This document shows positions 15,952 through 23,322 of a stretch of 49,345 bases of DNA, piece by piece. The notes beneath the pieces are model-generated. The model did not search any database and had not been told where the DNA came from. It saw only the letters and a list, made by a program, of their open reading frames with translations. This DNA comes from Chloroflexota bacterium (GTDB taxonomy: Bacteria; Chloroflexota; Limnocylindria; Limnocylindrales; CSP1-4). The stretch covers positions 1 through 49,345 of the forward strand of contig JADGQK010000012.1 in assembly GCA_017881915.1 (NCBI GenBank), given 5' to 3'. The stretch's first letter is position 1. The number at the start of each line of letters is the position of its first letter. The position numbers were made by a program, and so were the translations under genes.

Positions 15952-18174
15952 ATGGATCCCTTGGTTCACGTCCCCACATTGCCCGGCGCCCCGTTCCGAC
16001 TGCCACCCCAACTCGAGGGTCTTCGGCGGCTCGCCTACAACCTCTACTGGAGCTGGCATCCGCGGGCGAAGGTCCTGTTCCATCGGATCGACGCCGCGGC
16101 CTGGACCCGCTATCGCAATCCAGTGGCTGTCCTCGAAGGGGCCGTCGACTGGCGGAGCCTGCTCGACGACCAGGACTTCCTGGTCGAGTACGAGGCCGTG
16201 ATCGCCGACCTCGACGCCTACGTAGCGAATGGCCGGAACCACTGGTTCCAGCGCCAGTACGCCCGGTCGCTCGATGGGCCGATCGCCTACTTCTGCGCCG
16301 AATACGGCTTCTACGAGAGCCTCGGGATCTACTCCGGTGGCCTGGGCGTGCTGGCCGGCGACCACCTCAAGACTGCCTCCGACATGGCCCTGCCGTTCAT
16401 CGGCGTTGGACTCATGTACCGCAAGGGCTACTTCCGCCAGACGATCGACGCCGACGGCCACCAGGAGCATGCCTACCCCGACTACGACCTGGCCCGCCTG
16501 CCGGTCCTGCGGGCGGCCGATCGCCTCGGCGACCCACTCACGGTCACGATCGAGCTGCCTGGTCGAATACTCCACGTGGCCGTCTGGGTCGCCCAGGTCG
16601 GCCGGGTCCCGACTCTCCTGCTCGACACGGATCTCAACGAGAACAACGACGCGGATCGGCCGATCAGCCACATCCTGTACGTCCGGGGCCGCGAGATGCG
16701 CCTCCACCAGGAGCTCGTCCTTGGCGTCGGCGGCACCCGTGCGATCCGGGCGCTCGGGATCCATCCGGCGGCCTGGCACCTGAACGAGGGCCATAGCGCG
16801 TTTCTGCTGGCGGAGCGAGCGCGCGAGCTCGTCGCCGGCGGATCCACCTTCGACGCTGCCTTCGAGCATGTCCGCACGACCAGCGTGTTCACCATCCATA
16901 CCCCGGTCTCGGCCGGCAACGAGCGTTTCGACGCCGACCTCGTCCGGAGGGTCGCCGGACCGCTGCTCGGGGTCGATCGCCCGGATGCGGCCGGTTTCGT
17001 CGATATCGAGCGGCTGCTGCTCCTGGGTCGGGGCGTCGACGACGATCCCCGCCAGTTCGACATGACCGCCCTGTCCCTGCGCCTGTCGTCTGCCGCGAAC
17101 GCGGTCAGCCAGCTTCATGCGGTCAACGCCAACGCGACCTGGGCACCGATGCTCGGCGAGCGCCGGATCCTGGGGATCACCAATGGCGTCCATGCGCCGA
17201 CATGGGTGGGCACGGAGATGAACGGCCTGTACGCCAACATCCTTGGGGCGGACCTCGACGACCTCGATCCGCAGACCAAAGCCGGCCGCTTCTGGGAGCG
17301 CCTGGCGAAGATCCCCGACCGCGACCTGTGGGCCGCTCACCAACGCCAGAAGAGCGAGCTGGCGATGTTCGCCCGCAAGCGGCTGCGCAGCCAGTTCGCC
17401 CGACACGGCGAGGCGCCGGTCGTCCTCGAGCAGCTCGAGGAGGTGCTCGACCCGGAGATCCTCACGATCGGTTTCGCCCGACGCTTCGCGACCTACAAGC
17501 GGGCCGGCCTCCTGTTCACGGACGTGGAGCGGCTGGCCCGTCTCCTGTGGCACCCCGAGCGCCCGGTCCAGATCATCTTCGCCGGGAAGGCCCACCCGGC
17601 CGATCGCCCTGGACAGGGGGTCATCCAGCAGATCTTCGAGCGATCCCGGTCGGCCGCCCTGCGCGGTCGGGTATTCATTCTCGAGGACTACGACATGCGG
17701 ATCGCCCGCTTCCTCGTCCAGGGCGTCGATGTCTGGCTGAACAACCCGCGCCGCCCGCTCGAGGCGTCGGGGACGAGCGGGATCAAGGCGGCCCAGAACG
17801 GCGTGATCAACGCGTCGGTCCTGGACGGCTGGTGGGATGAAGGCTGGACCGGCGACAACGGCTGGGCGATCGGCGGCCGCGAGCAGAATCCCGACGAAGG
17901 CGCCCAGGATTGGGCCGACGCCCTGGATCTCTACCGGATCCTCGAGAACGAGATCGTGCCCCGCTACTACGAGCGCGACCAGAAGGGCATCCCGACCGGC
18001 TGGACGGAGCGGATGCGGAACTCGATCGCATCGACGATCTGGCGCTTCTCCACGACCCGAATGCTCCGTGAGTACACCGAAGAGCTCTACCTGCCGGCCG
18101 CCGGCGCGACGATAGCCGGCCGGACCAAGGGCAACGTGACCGAGAACGCTCCGGCAAGTCCCGGAGCGGGCTGA
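15952..18174 (+). CDS. glgP: Alpha-glucan (glycogen) phosphorylase, DUF3417-containing type
   Basis: A 740-residue GT35 phosphorylase of the shorter bacterial/archaeal type. The N-terminal 120 residues match the DUF3417 module (LAYNLYWSWHP). The catalytic body includes FCAEYGFYESLGIYSGGLG, LNEGHSAFL and the pyridoxal-phosphate lysine in EASGTSGIKAAQNG (K612). It releases glucose-1-phosphate from alpha-1,4-glucan. The stop is 5 nt before the GH57 gene, so the two form a breakdown unit: the glucanotransferase rearranges short chains that the phosphorylase cannot use. Confidence 0.93.
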   Translation: MDPLVHVPTLPGAPFRLPPQLEGLRRLAYNLYWSWHPRAKVLFHRIDAAAWTRYRNPVAVLEGAVDWRSLLDDQDFLVEYEAVIADLDAYVANGRNHWFQRQYARSLDGPIAYFCAEYGFYESLGIYSGGLGVLAGDHLKTASDMALPFIGVGLMYRKGYFRQTIDADGHQEHAYPDYDLARLPVLRAADRLGDPLTVTIELPGRILHVAVWVAQVGRVPTLLLDTDLNENNDADRPISHILYVRGREMRLHQELVLGVGGTRAIRALGIHPAAWHLNEGHSAFLLAERARELVAGGSTFDAAFEHVRTTSVFTIHTPVSAGNERFDADLVRRVAGPLLGVDRPDAAGFVDIERLLLLGRGVDDDPRQFDMTALSLRLSSAANAVSQLHAVNANATWAPMLGERRILGITNGVHAPTWVGTEMNGLYANILGADLDDLDPQTKAGRFWERLAKIPDRDLWAAHQRQKSELAMFARKRLRSQFARHGEAPVVLEQLEEVLDPEILTIGFARRFATYKRAGLLFTDVERLARLLWHPERPVQIIFAGKAHPADRPGQGVIQQIFERSRSAALRGRVFILEDYDMRIARFLVQGVDVWLNNPRRPLEASGTSGIKAAQNGVINASVLDGWWDEGWTGDNGWAIGGREQNPDEGAQDWADALDLYRILENEIVPRYYERDQKGIPTGWTERMRNSIASTIWRFSTTRMLREYTEELYLPAAGATIAGRTKGNVTENAPASPGAG

Positions 18175-18179
18175 CCTGC

Positions 18180-20387
18180 ATGCCACCGCAGATCAACCTG
18201 GCGCTCGCGATCCACAACCACCAGCCGGTCGGAAACTTCGGCTGGGTGATCGGCGAGGTCTACGAGCAGGCCTACCAGCCCATGCTCGACGCGATCGAGC
18301 GCCACCCCGGGATCAACCTGTCGCTCCACTACACGGGCCCGCTGCTCGACTGGATCCGGCGCGAGCAGCCGGGGTTCTTCGAGCGTCTGAGGACGCTCGT
18401 GGCATCCGGCCGGGTAGAGCTACTGGGCGGCGGCTACTACGAACCGATCCTGGCCTCGCTGCCCGATATCGACCGGGTCGGCCAGCTCGTCCGGATGGCC
18501 GACGAGCTCGAGCTGATCACCGGGATCCGGCCCCGCGGCGCCTGGCTGGCCGAGCGAGTCTGGGAGCCGGACCTGCCGATCGCCCTGGCCCGGGCCGGTT
18601 ACGCCTGGACGATCCTCGACGACGCCCACTTCCGAGCGGCGGCGATCCCCGAGGCAAACCTGTGGGGCGCCTACACCACCGAGGACCAGGGCCAGCTCCT
18701 GACCGTCTTCGGCACCGAGCAGGGATTGCGCTACCGGATCCCATTCGGCGAGGTGGACGACGTGATCGCCTATCTCCGCGAACACGCCAGCGCGGACGGA
18801 ACCCGGATCGGGGTCATGGGCGATGACGGCGAGAAGTTCGGGGCCTGGCCGACCACCTGGGAACATTGCTGGGGCTCGCGCCGCTGGGTCGATCGCTTCT
18901 TCGAGGCACTCGAGGCGAACCACGACTGGCTGACCACGGTCACCCCATCGGCCTGGCTGGCGCACCAGCCGCCGATCGGCCGGATCTATGTCCCGACCTC
19001 GTCCTACGCCGAGATGGGTGAGTGGGCGCTGCCCCCGGACGAGAGCCGCGAGTTCAGCCGAATGCAGCACGCGGCGGTCAAGGCAAATGACCCGCAGGCG
19101 CGCTACCTCCGCGGCGGCTTCTGGCGGAACTTCCAGGTCCGCTATCGCGAGATCAACGACCTCCACAAGCAGATGCTCCGGACCAGCGCCAAGGTGGCAG
19201 CCCTGGGGGCCGGTTCGGACGAGGCTGCCCGAATCCGCCGGCGGGCGGTCGAGCATCTCTACCAGGGCCAGTCGAATGATTGCTACTGGCATGGCCTGTT
19301 CGGGGGGATCTACCTCACCGACGTGCGCCTGACCACGGCCAGGCACCTGATCGCGGCGGAGGACCTGGCCGATGGCGCGGTGCGCGCCCAGGGCGGCAAG
19401 GTCGATGGCGGTGGGCTGGTCGACCTTGACCTCGATGGCATTGCGGAGGTGCGCCTGGCGGATCGCGGCCAGGTCCTCGGGATCAAGCTCGACGCCGGGG
19501 CGGGGATCGGCGGCTGGGACATCCGAGCGGTTCGCCACGCCCTTGCCGGCGTCATGCGCCGCCGTCCCGAGGCGTACCACCGCGCCCTGATCGAGACACC
19601 CGCCGATGGTCCGCTTGCGACCGACCTGGCGGTGGCCTCGATCCACGACGTCATCCGCTCCAAGGAGGCCGGGCTGGCCGACCGCATTCACTACGATGGC
19701 CATGAACGCCGGTCCGGCCTGGTCCGGTTCCTGCCGGCGGATACATCCCCGGCTGCCTTCGCCGCGGCCGATGAGACCGAGCTGGGCGACTTCGTCGACG
19801 GCGCCTTCGAGCTGGTCGAGCTCCACGACGACGGGCTGGTCGCACGCCGGACGGGGTCCGTGCGAGCCGGCGCGACTGGCGAGCGCCAGGCGCTGCAGGT
19901 CGAGAAGCGGTTGACGATCGGGGGCGATCGGCGCAGCCCGACGCTCGTGCTCGAGGTCGTCGTCGAGCACGCCGGCAGCCAGCCGATCGACGGTCGGCTG
20001 GGGCTCGAGTGGTCGCTCATGTTCCTGGGCGGCGGCGCCAATCCGGCGGCCTACCACGAGGTTCACGGCGAGCGATCAGCCCACGATGGCAGCGGCGCCG
20101 AAGCCGGCCTGACCCAGGTGGCTGCGGGCAACCTTGCGATCGGGATCCGGCTGGAGACCACGATGGAGCCCCCGGCCGACACCTGGTGGGCGCCGATCGA
20201 GACCGTCTCGAACTCCGAAGCCGGCTTCGAGCGGATCTACCAGGGCAGCGGCCAGCTCTTCTCGTGGCCGATCAGCCTGCAGCCTGGCGAGCAGCTCAAG
20301 GTCCGGCTGGAGCAGCGGGTCAGCACGAGTCGCGATCACGCGGCCGAGGAGGCAGCAGCCAGCAGGTCTTCGATCGAGAACGCCTGA
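18180..20387 (+). CDS. GH57 glycoside hydrolase, probable 4-alpha-glucanotransferase
   Basis: A 735-residue protein with the GH57 (beta/alpha)7 barrel (residues 1-300), starting with AIHNHQPVGNFGW. The nucleophile is the glutamate in AWLAERVWEP (E125), and the acid/base is an aspartate of GDDGEKFG (D215/D216). These positions and the following DUF1925-like and C-terminal DUF1926-like beta domains match the Thermococcus litoralis-type 4-alpha-glucanotransferase rather than GH57 branching enzymes. It is longer than that enzyme by about 75 residues. It is coupled to the phosphorylase gene. Alpha-amylase activity is an alternative. Confidence 0.85.
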   Translation: MPPQINLALAIHNHQPVGNFGWVIGEVYEQAYQPMLDAIERHPGINLSLHYTGPLLDWIRREQPGFFERLRTLVASGRVELLGGGYYEPILASLPDIDRVGQLVRMADELELITGIRPRGAWLAERVWEPDLPIALARAGYAWTILDDAHFRAAAIPEANLWGAYTTEDQGQLLTVFGTEQGLRYRIPFGEVDDVIAYLREHASADGTRIGVMGDDGEKFGAWPTTWEHCWGSRRWVDRFFEALEANHDWLTTVTPSAWLAHQPPIGRIYVPTSSYAEMGEWALPPDESREFSRMQHAAVKANDPQARYLRGGFWRNFQVRYREINDLHKQMLRTSAKVAALGAGSDEAARIRRRAVEHLYQGQSNDCYWHGLFGGIYLTDVRLTTARHLIAAEDLADGAVRAQGGKVDGGGLVDLDLDGIAEVRLADRGQVLGIKLDAGAGIGGWDIRAVRHALAGVMRRRPEAYHRALIETPADGPLATDLAVASIHDVIRSKEAGLADRIHYDGHERRSGLVRFLPADTSPAAFAAADETELGDFVDGAFELVELHDDGLVARRTGSVRAGATGERQALQVEKRLTIGGDRRSPTLVLEVVVEHAGSQPIDGRLGLEWSLMFLGGGANPAAYHEVHGERSAHDGSGAEAGLTQVAAGNLAIGIRLETTMEPPADTWWAPIETVSNSEAGFERIYQGSGQLFSWPISLQPGEQLKVRLEQRVSTSRDHAAEEAAASRSSIENA

Positions 20388-20404
20388 TCCGGGACCTCGA
20401 CCGA

Positions 20405-21034
20405 TCAGATCCCGACGGGCTCACGCACGAGGACCACCGTGGTTCGGCCCGCGGTCCACTCGCCGTAGATGATCAGGACCTTCGCGAGGATCGTGTGGAC
20501 GCCCATTCGAGCCATGACCTGGGCGTCTTCATAGGGAAAGACGACATCGTTGATCCGGCGCAGCGCCGCATCGAGGTCAGGCGTGATCTTCTGGCTGCCC
20601 ACGACCAGGATGACCCGGCCGGCCCCGGCCGCATACGACCCGAGCTGGCCGCCAGTGCCCGACGCGGCGACGAGGGCACCCGCTTCGGTCACGGCGGCGA
20701 CGCTGCCGACGATGAAGTCCGGAACGATTGCGAGCTTGCGGATCTCGCGCCCTTGCGTTGCGCGATCCAGCGCGAACATGCGCGGCCGGATCGCGTCGTA
20801 GCGACCGGACTCGAACAGCTCGCTGAAGAGCCCGACGTCCTCGAGTGTCTTCGACTTGCCCGAATGGACTTCCGAGCCCTCCGGGATCATCGCCAGGACA
20901 GCACTCCGAGCCTCCTCGCCGGTGTCCACGATGATCGTCTCGATCTTGTTGGAGCGGAGGGCCGCGGCCACTCGCTCGACCCGGTCCGAATCGCCCAGAT
21001 CGATCTCCGCGACGTCGTTCACGAGCGCTGTCAT
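20405..21034 (-). CDS. LUD domain (LutC/YkgG-like) protein
   Basis: A 209-residue stand-alone LUD-fold protein with EVHSGKSKTLEDVG, VGSVAAVTEAGALVAAS and TGGQLGSYAAGAGRVILVVG, the substrate-loop pattern of this family. LutC acts in lactate oxidation, but single-LUD proteins outside lut operons have no settled function. The ATG overlaps the stop of the upstream membrane gene (ATGA), so the two are translationally coupled. Its 3' end lies 17 bp from that of the GH57 gene, convergent, with no clear terminator. Confidence 0.85.
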   Translation of the reverse strand: MTALVNDVAEIDLGDSDRVERVAAALRSNKIETIIVDTGEEARSAVLAMIPEGSEVHSGKSKTLEDVGLFSELFESGRYDAIRPRMFALDRATQGREIRKLAIVPDFIVGSVAAVTEAGALVAASGTGGQLGSYAAGAGRVILVVGSQKITPDLDAALRRINDVVFPYEDAQVMARMGVHTILAKVLIIYGEWTAGRTTVVLVREPVGI

Positions 21035-21483
21035 AGCGGCAGAATCACGGCGACGACCCCGACGGCGATCCCGATCCCGAGGCTCGCCAGCAGGATCTGG
21101 TTGGCCCTCGACCGGTCTCGGGCGTGGGCGCCCGGGTCGGCCACCTGTTCCGACTGGCCAAGCTGATCGAAGTTGAAGATGCCCCGCGCTGCGAAGCCCG
21201 CGCAGAATCTCAGGACGGCCTGGAGGTATCCCGACGCCGCGCCAGCCGCTGGCAGGGCGACGAGAAGCCGGGCGAGGGGCGGGACATGGAGAGCAGCGAG
21301 GGCGACCAGCAGGACGACCGTCACCAGCACTCCAATGTGGCCAGCCCGACGTCGCCGCGTGATCTCCGCCGGGCCGATGTTGCAGACCCCCGGCCGGTAC
21401 TCGCTGCCGGCGACTGGCGCTACGGGCGGACCGGCGACCGGCGCTACGGGCGGACCGGTGGCTGCGGAAGTTGACAACGTCAT
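21031..21483 (-). CDS. Small membrane protein with N-terminal Pro/Val/Ala repeats
   Basis: A 150-residue protein. The first 25 residues contain two copies of an octapeptide (GPPVAPVA). A conserved-looking CNIGPAEITRRRRAGHIG follows. Two transmembrane segments come next (about residues 50-90), then a Cys/Phe-rich LRFCAGFAARGIFNFD segment and a final C-terminal transmembrane helix (about 130-148). It is coupled to the LUD gene. I do not recognise a named family. The sequence suggests a membrane partner for the LUD protein, which is inference. Confidence 0.65.
   Translation of the reverse strand: MTLSTSAATGPPVAPVAGPPVAPVAGSEYRPGVCNIGPAEITRRRRAGHIGVLVTVVLLVALAALHVPPLARLLVALPAAGAASGYLQAVLRFCAGFAARGIFNFDQLGQSEQVADPGAHARDRSRANQILLASLGIGIAVGVVAVILPL
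21411..21458 (-). repeat. Tandem 24-bp repeat (two units) coding the octapeptide repeat
   Basis: Units 21411-21434 and 21435-21458 differ at one base. They encode the tandem GPPVAPVA octapeptides of the membrane protein, so copy number could vary in frame. Confidence 0.8.
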
Positions 21484-22066
21484 GGGTTCGTGCCTCGCTC
21501 GAGGGTCGCTGGCCAGCGCCCGTCGTGATTATTGCACGCGCAACCACTTGGGCCCGGTCGGCGACATTGACCTCGGTCTGCCCGGTGCCGCGTCGTGCCG
21601 GTTCGCGACGGTGCCGGGTCGCGCCAGAGTTGTCCGCCGTGCCGGCCACGCTGGCCCAGCCCCGGTTCTTGCCGATTAGCGGCGCAGCTGCTGTTATGCA
21701 AGAAGTTCGACCGATTCCCGCCCTTGACCTCCAGTTCGGGTTCGGATTCACGCACGGATCGCCGCCCGCCGATCGTCGGCATGCTCCAGACCGTTCGGAT
21801 CCTCGCCTAGTAGCGCTCGGGCTGCTATCCGGCAAGTTCTGGTCGGCTTACGGGGCCATCGGTGTCATCCTCGTGATCCTCGGTCGGTCTCGAGGCGACG
21901 TTCAGGCCTGCCCAGCGCGCCAGCGCCAGAGCCCGGTTGCCCTGGGCCCAGCCCGGGAATCCGTCAGCCCGCGGCCTGGGGGCGCCACGGGCTGAACGAG
22001 ACGGAGCCGGATTGCGGTGTTGGGCCGTTGGGCTCCCCCGAATGAGCTGATCGTGCGGCGGCTTGC
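21484..22066. other. 583-bp intergenic stretch carrying repeat copy B
   Basis: There is no convincing gene between the membrane protein and the small ORF at 22067. The long plus-strand frame 21471-21995 has no initiation site and no recognisable domain. It contains the 40-bp repeat at 21664-21703. Confidence 0.5.
21664..21703 (+). repeat. 40-bp interspersed repeat, copy B
   Basis: It has the same outer parts as copy A (12427-12466) with a different 9-nt centre. Here the inverted arms are better: TTCTTGC at 21666-21672 pairs with GCAAGAA at 21698-21704. Confidence 0.7.
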
Positions 22067-22198
22067 CTAGCGAAGGCCGACGCGCTGTGGGTGCGAGTCC
22101 AGCGGATCCACGCGCGAGTCGGCGCCCCAGGCCTGCGCGGCACCGCCCAGTAGTGCGAGGATGGCGACGACGATCAGCAAGCCGATAAGGAGTTCCAT
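22067..22198 (-). CDS. 43-residue single-pass membrane miniprotein
   Basis: The ORF begins MELLIGLLIVVAILALLG, a complete transmembrane helix. It continues AAQAWGADSRVDPL and ends in a basic, polar tail (HPQRVGLR). The hydrophobic helix followed by WGxDSR is the layout of many tiny high-G+C membrane proteins. ATG 22198 has an AGAGA 6 nt upstream and is preferred; ATG 22204 (two residues longer) is possible. It is divergent from the GntR regulator. Function unknown. Confidence 0.55.
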   Translation of the reverse strand: MELLIGLLIVVAILALLGGAAQAWGADSRVDPLDSHPQRVGLR

Positions 22199-22246
22199 GG
22201 TCATTCTCTGTAGCGGGTCGGGCGCCGTGCTTGCGCTCGACGTTGG

Positions 22247-22280
22247 TATAGTGACCTAGGCCAAATCCTAGTTGGACTAT
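22247..22280 (+). promoter_or_regulatory. Imperfect palindromic operator over the -10 region of the GntR gene
   Basis: Two nested inverted repeats share a centre: ATAGT (22248-22252) with ACTAT (22276-22280), and CTAGG (22256-22260) with CCTAG (22267-22271), with a 6-nt middle. A -10-like TATAGT (22247-22252) is part of the outer arm. It lies just before the likely start at 22293, so autoregulation is probable. Confidence 0.55.
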
Positions 22281-22292
22281 CAGACTGTGTCA

Positions 22293-23321
22293 ATGACCCA
22301 TCGGGGTCTCGATGTTGAGCGTGACTCGGACGTCCCGATCAGCACCCAGATCTTCTGGCAGGTTGCCTATCAGATCGACTCGGGGCGACTCCTGCCGGGT
22401 GCACGGCTCGCGCCGGTGCGCGAGCTCGGGGCGGCGCTGCGGGTCAACCCGAACACGATCCGGGCGGTCTACAAGCGGCTGGCCGACGCCGGCTACGTGA
22501 CCAGCCGGCATGGGGCCGGAACGCACGTCGCCGATCGCCCGCCGCAGCGTCGCGGACAGGAAGCGCTCGCGGGGATCGTCGCCGAGATGCTCCGTCGGGC
22601 GAGCGCCGCCGGGTTCACTGCCGACGAAGTTGCTTCAGCCACCTTCGCCGCCGCCGCCGAACGAAAACAGCCGGGCCCGCTCGTCCGGGTCCTGTTCGCC
22701 GAGTGCACCAATGCCGACGCGGTATACGACGCCGCCCGAATCGTCGAAGCCTTTCCCAAGACGATCGAGGCCGACGCCACGCTCCTTGACGAGATCCCGG
22801 AGCGGCTGGAGCGCTTCCATTACGACCTGATCGCGACGACCACCTTCCACGCTGGCGAGGCGCAGGCCTATGCCGTCGGGCTGGGGATCCCGGTCATCGC
22901 CATGATCGTGGGGCCGGGCTACATGGAGCTCGTCCACGAGATCGCTGCGTTGCCACCGGGCGCCACGGTTGGGCTCGTGTGTGCATCGGAAACCGGCACG
23001 GACAATATCGCCGAGACGCTCCGGCTGGCCGGCGCAACCGGCGTCGAGATCATCGCCGCCGTAATCGATTCGAAGCCGGACCTCGAGCGCATCGACGAGG
23101 TGGCAACCCTGATCCTGCTGTCCCGCGAGGCGCTCGCCGTGGGACTCGACGATCGCTTCAGCCGGCCCGAGCGGGTCCGCGCCTGGATGTACGAATTCGA
23201 CCCGTCGGGCCTCGAGCTCCTCCGCCGGGCGATCGAGCACGTCCAGGCTGAACGTGCCGCGGCAGCCCTCCTCGAAGCCAGCCCGGTCGGCACCGCCAGT
23301 CCCACCGGCACCGGCCGCTGA
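22293..23321 (+). CDS. GntR-family transcriptional regulator with sugar-binding-like effector domain
   Basis: A 342-residue protein. Residues 1-80 are the GntR winged helix-turn-helix (VPISTQIFWQVAYQI, then ALRVNPNTIRAVYKRLADAG), close to the YtrA subgroup. The remainder resembles a periplasmic-binding-protein-like effector domain, with strands such as LVRVLFAEC, IPVIAMIVG and GATVGLVCASE. The ATG at 22293 is chosen because the upstream TTG (22272) lies inside the operator palindrome. Its stop is next to the GH13 gene, so it probably controls that gene and itself in response to a sugar or similar ligand. Confidence 0.82.
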   Translation: MTHRGLDVERDSDVPISTQIFWQVAYQIDSGRLLPGARLAPVRELGAALRVNPNTIRAVYKRLADAGYVTSRHGAGTHVADRPPQRRGQEALAGIVAEMLRRASAAGFTADEVASATFAAAAERKQPGPLVRVLFAECTNADAVYDAARIVEAFPKTIEADATLLDEIPERLERFHYDLIATTTFHAGEAQAYAVGLGIPVIAMIVGPGYMELVHEIAALPPGATVGLVCASETGTDNIAETLRLAGATGVEIIAAVIDSKPDLERIDEVATLILLSREALAVGLDDRFSRPERVRAWMYEFDPSGLELLRRAIEHVQAERAAAALLEASPVGTASPTGTGR

Positions 23322-23322
23322 G

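Noticed and set aside
15568-18186. 872-codon open frame antisense to glgP, and similar long minus-strand frames (for example 18420-20066 and 40438-41733).
   Set aside because: High G+C removes stops from complementary frames. The plus-strand products match known families over full length, while these give low-complexity Arg/Gly/Asp-rich translations with no domain.
18180-20387. Calling the GH57 protein a glycogen branching enzyme.
   Set aside because: The DUF1926-like C-terminal beta domain and the positions of E125 and D215/D216 fit 4-alpha-glucanotransferases better.
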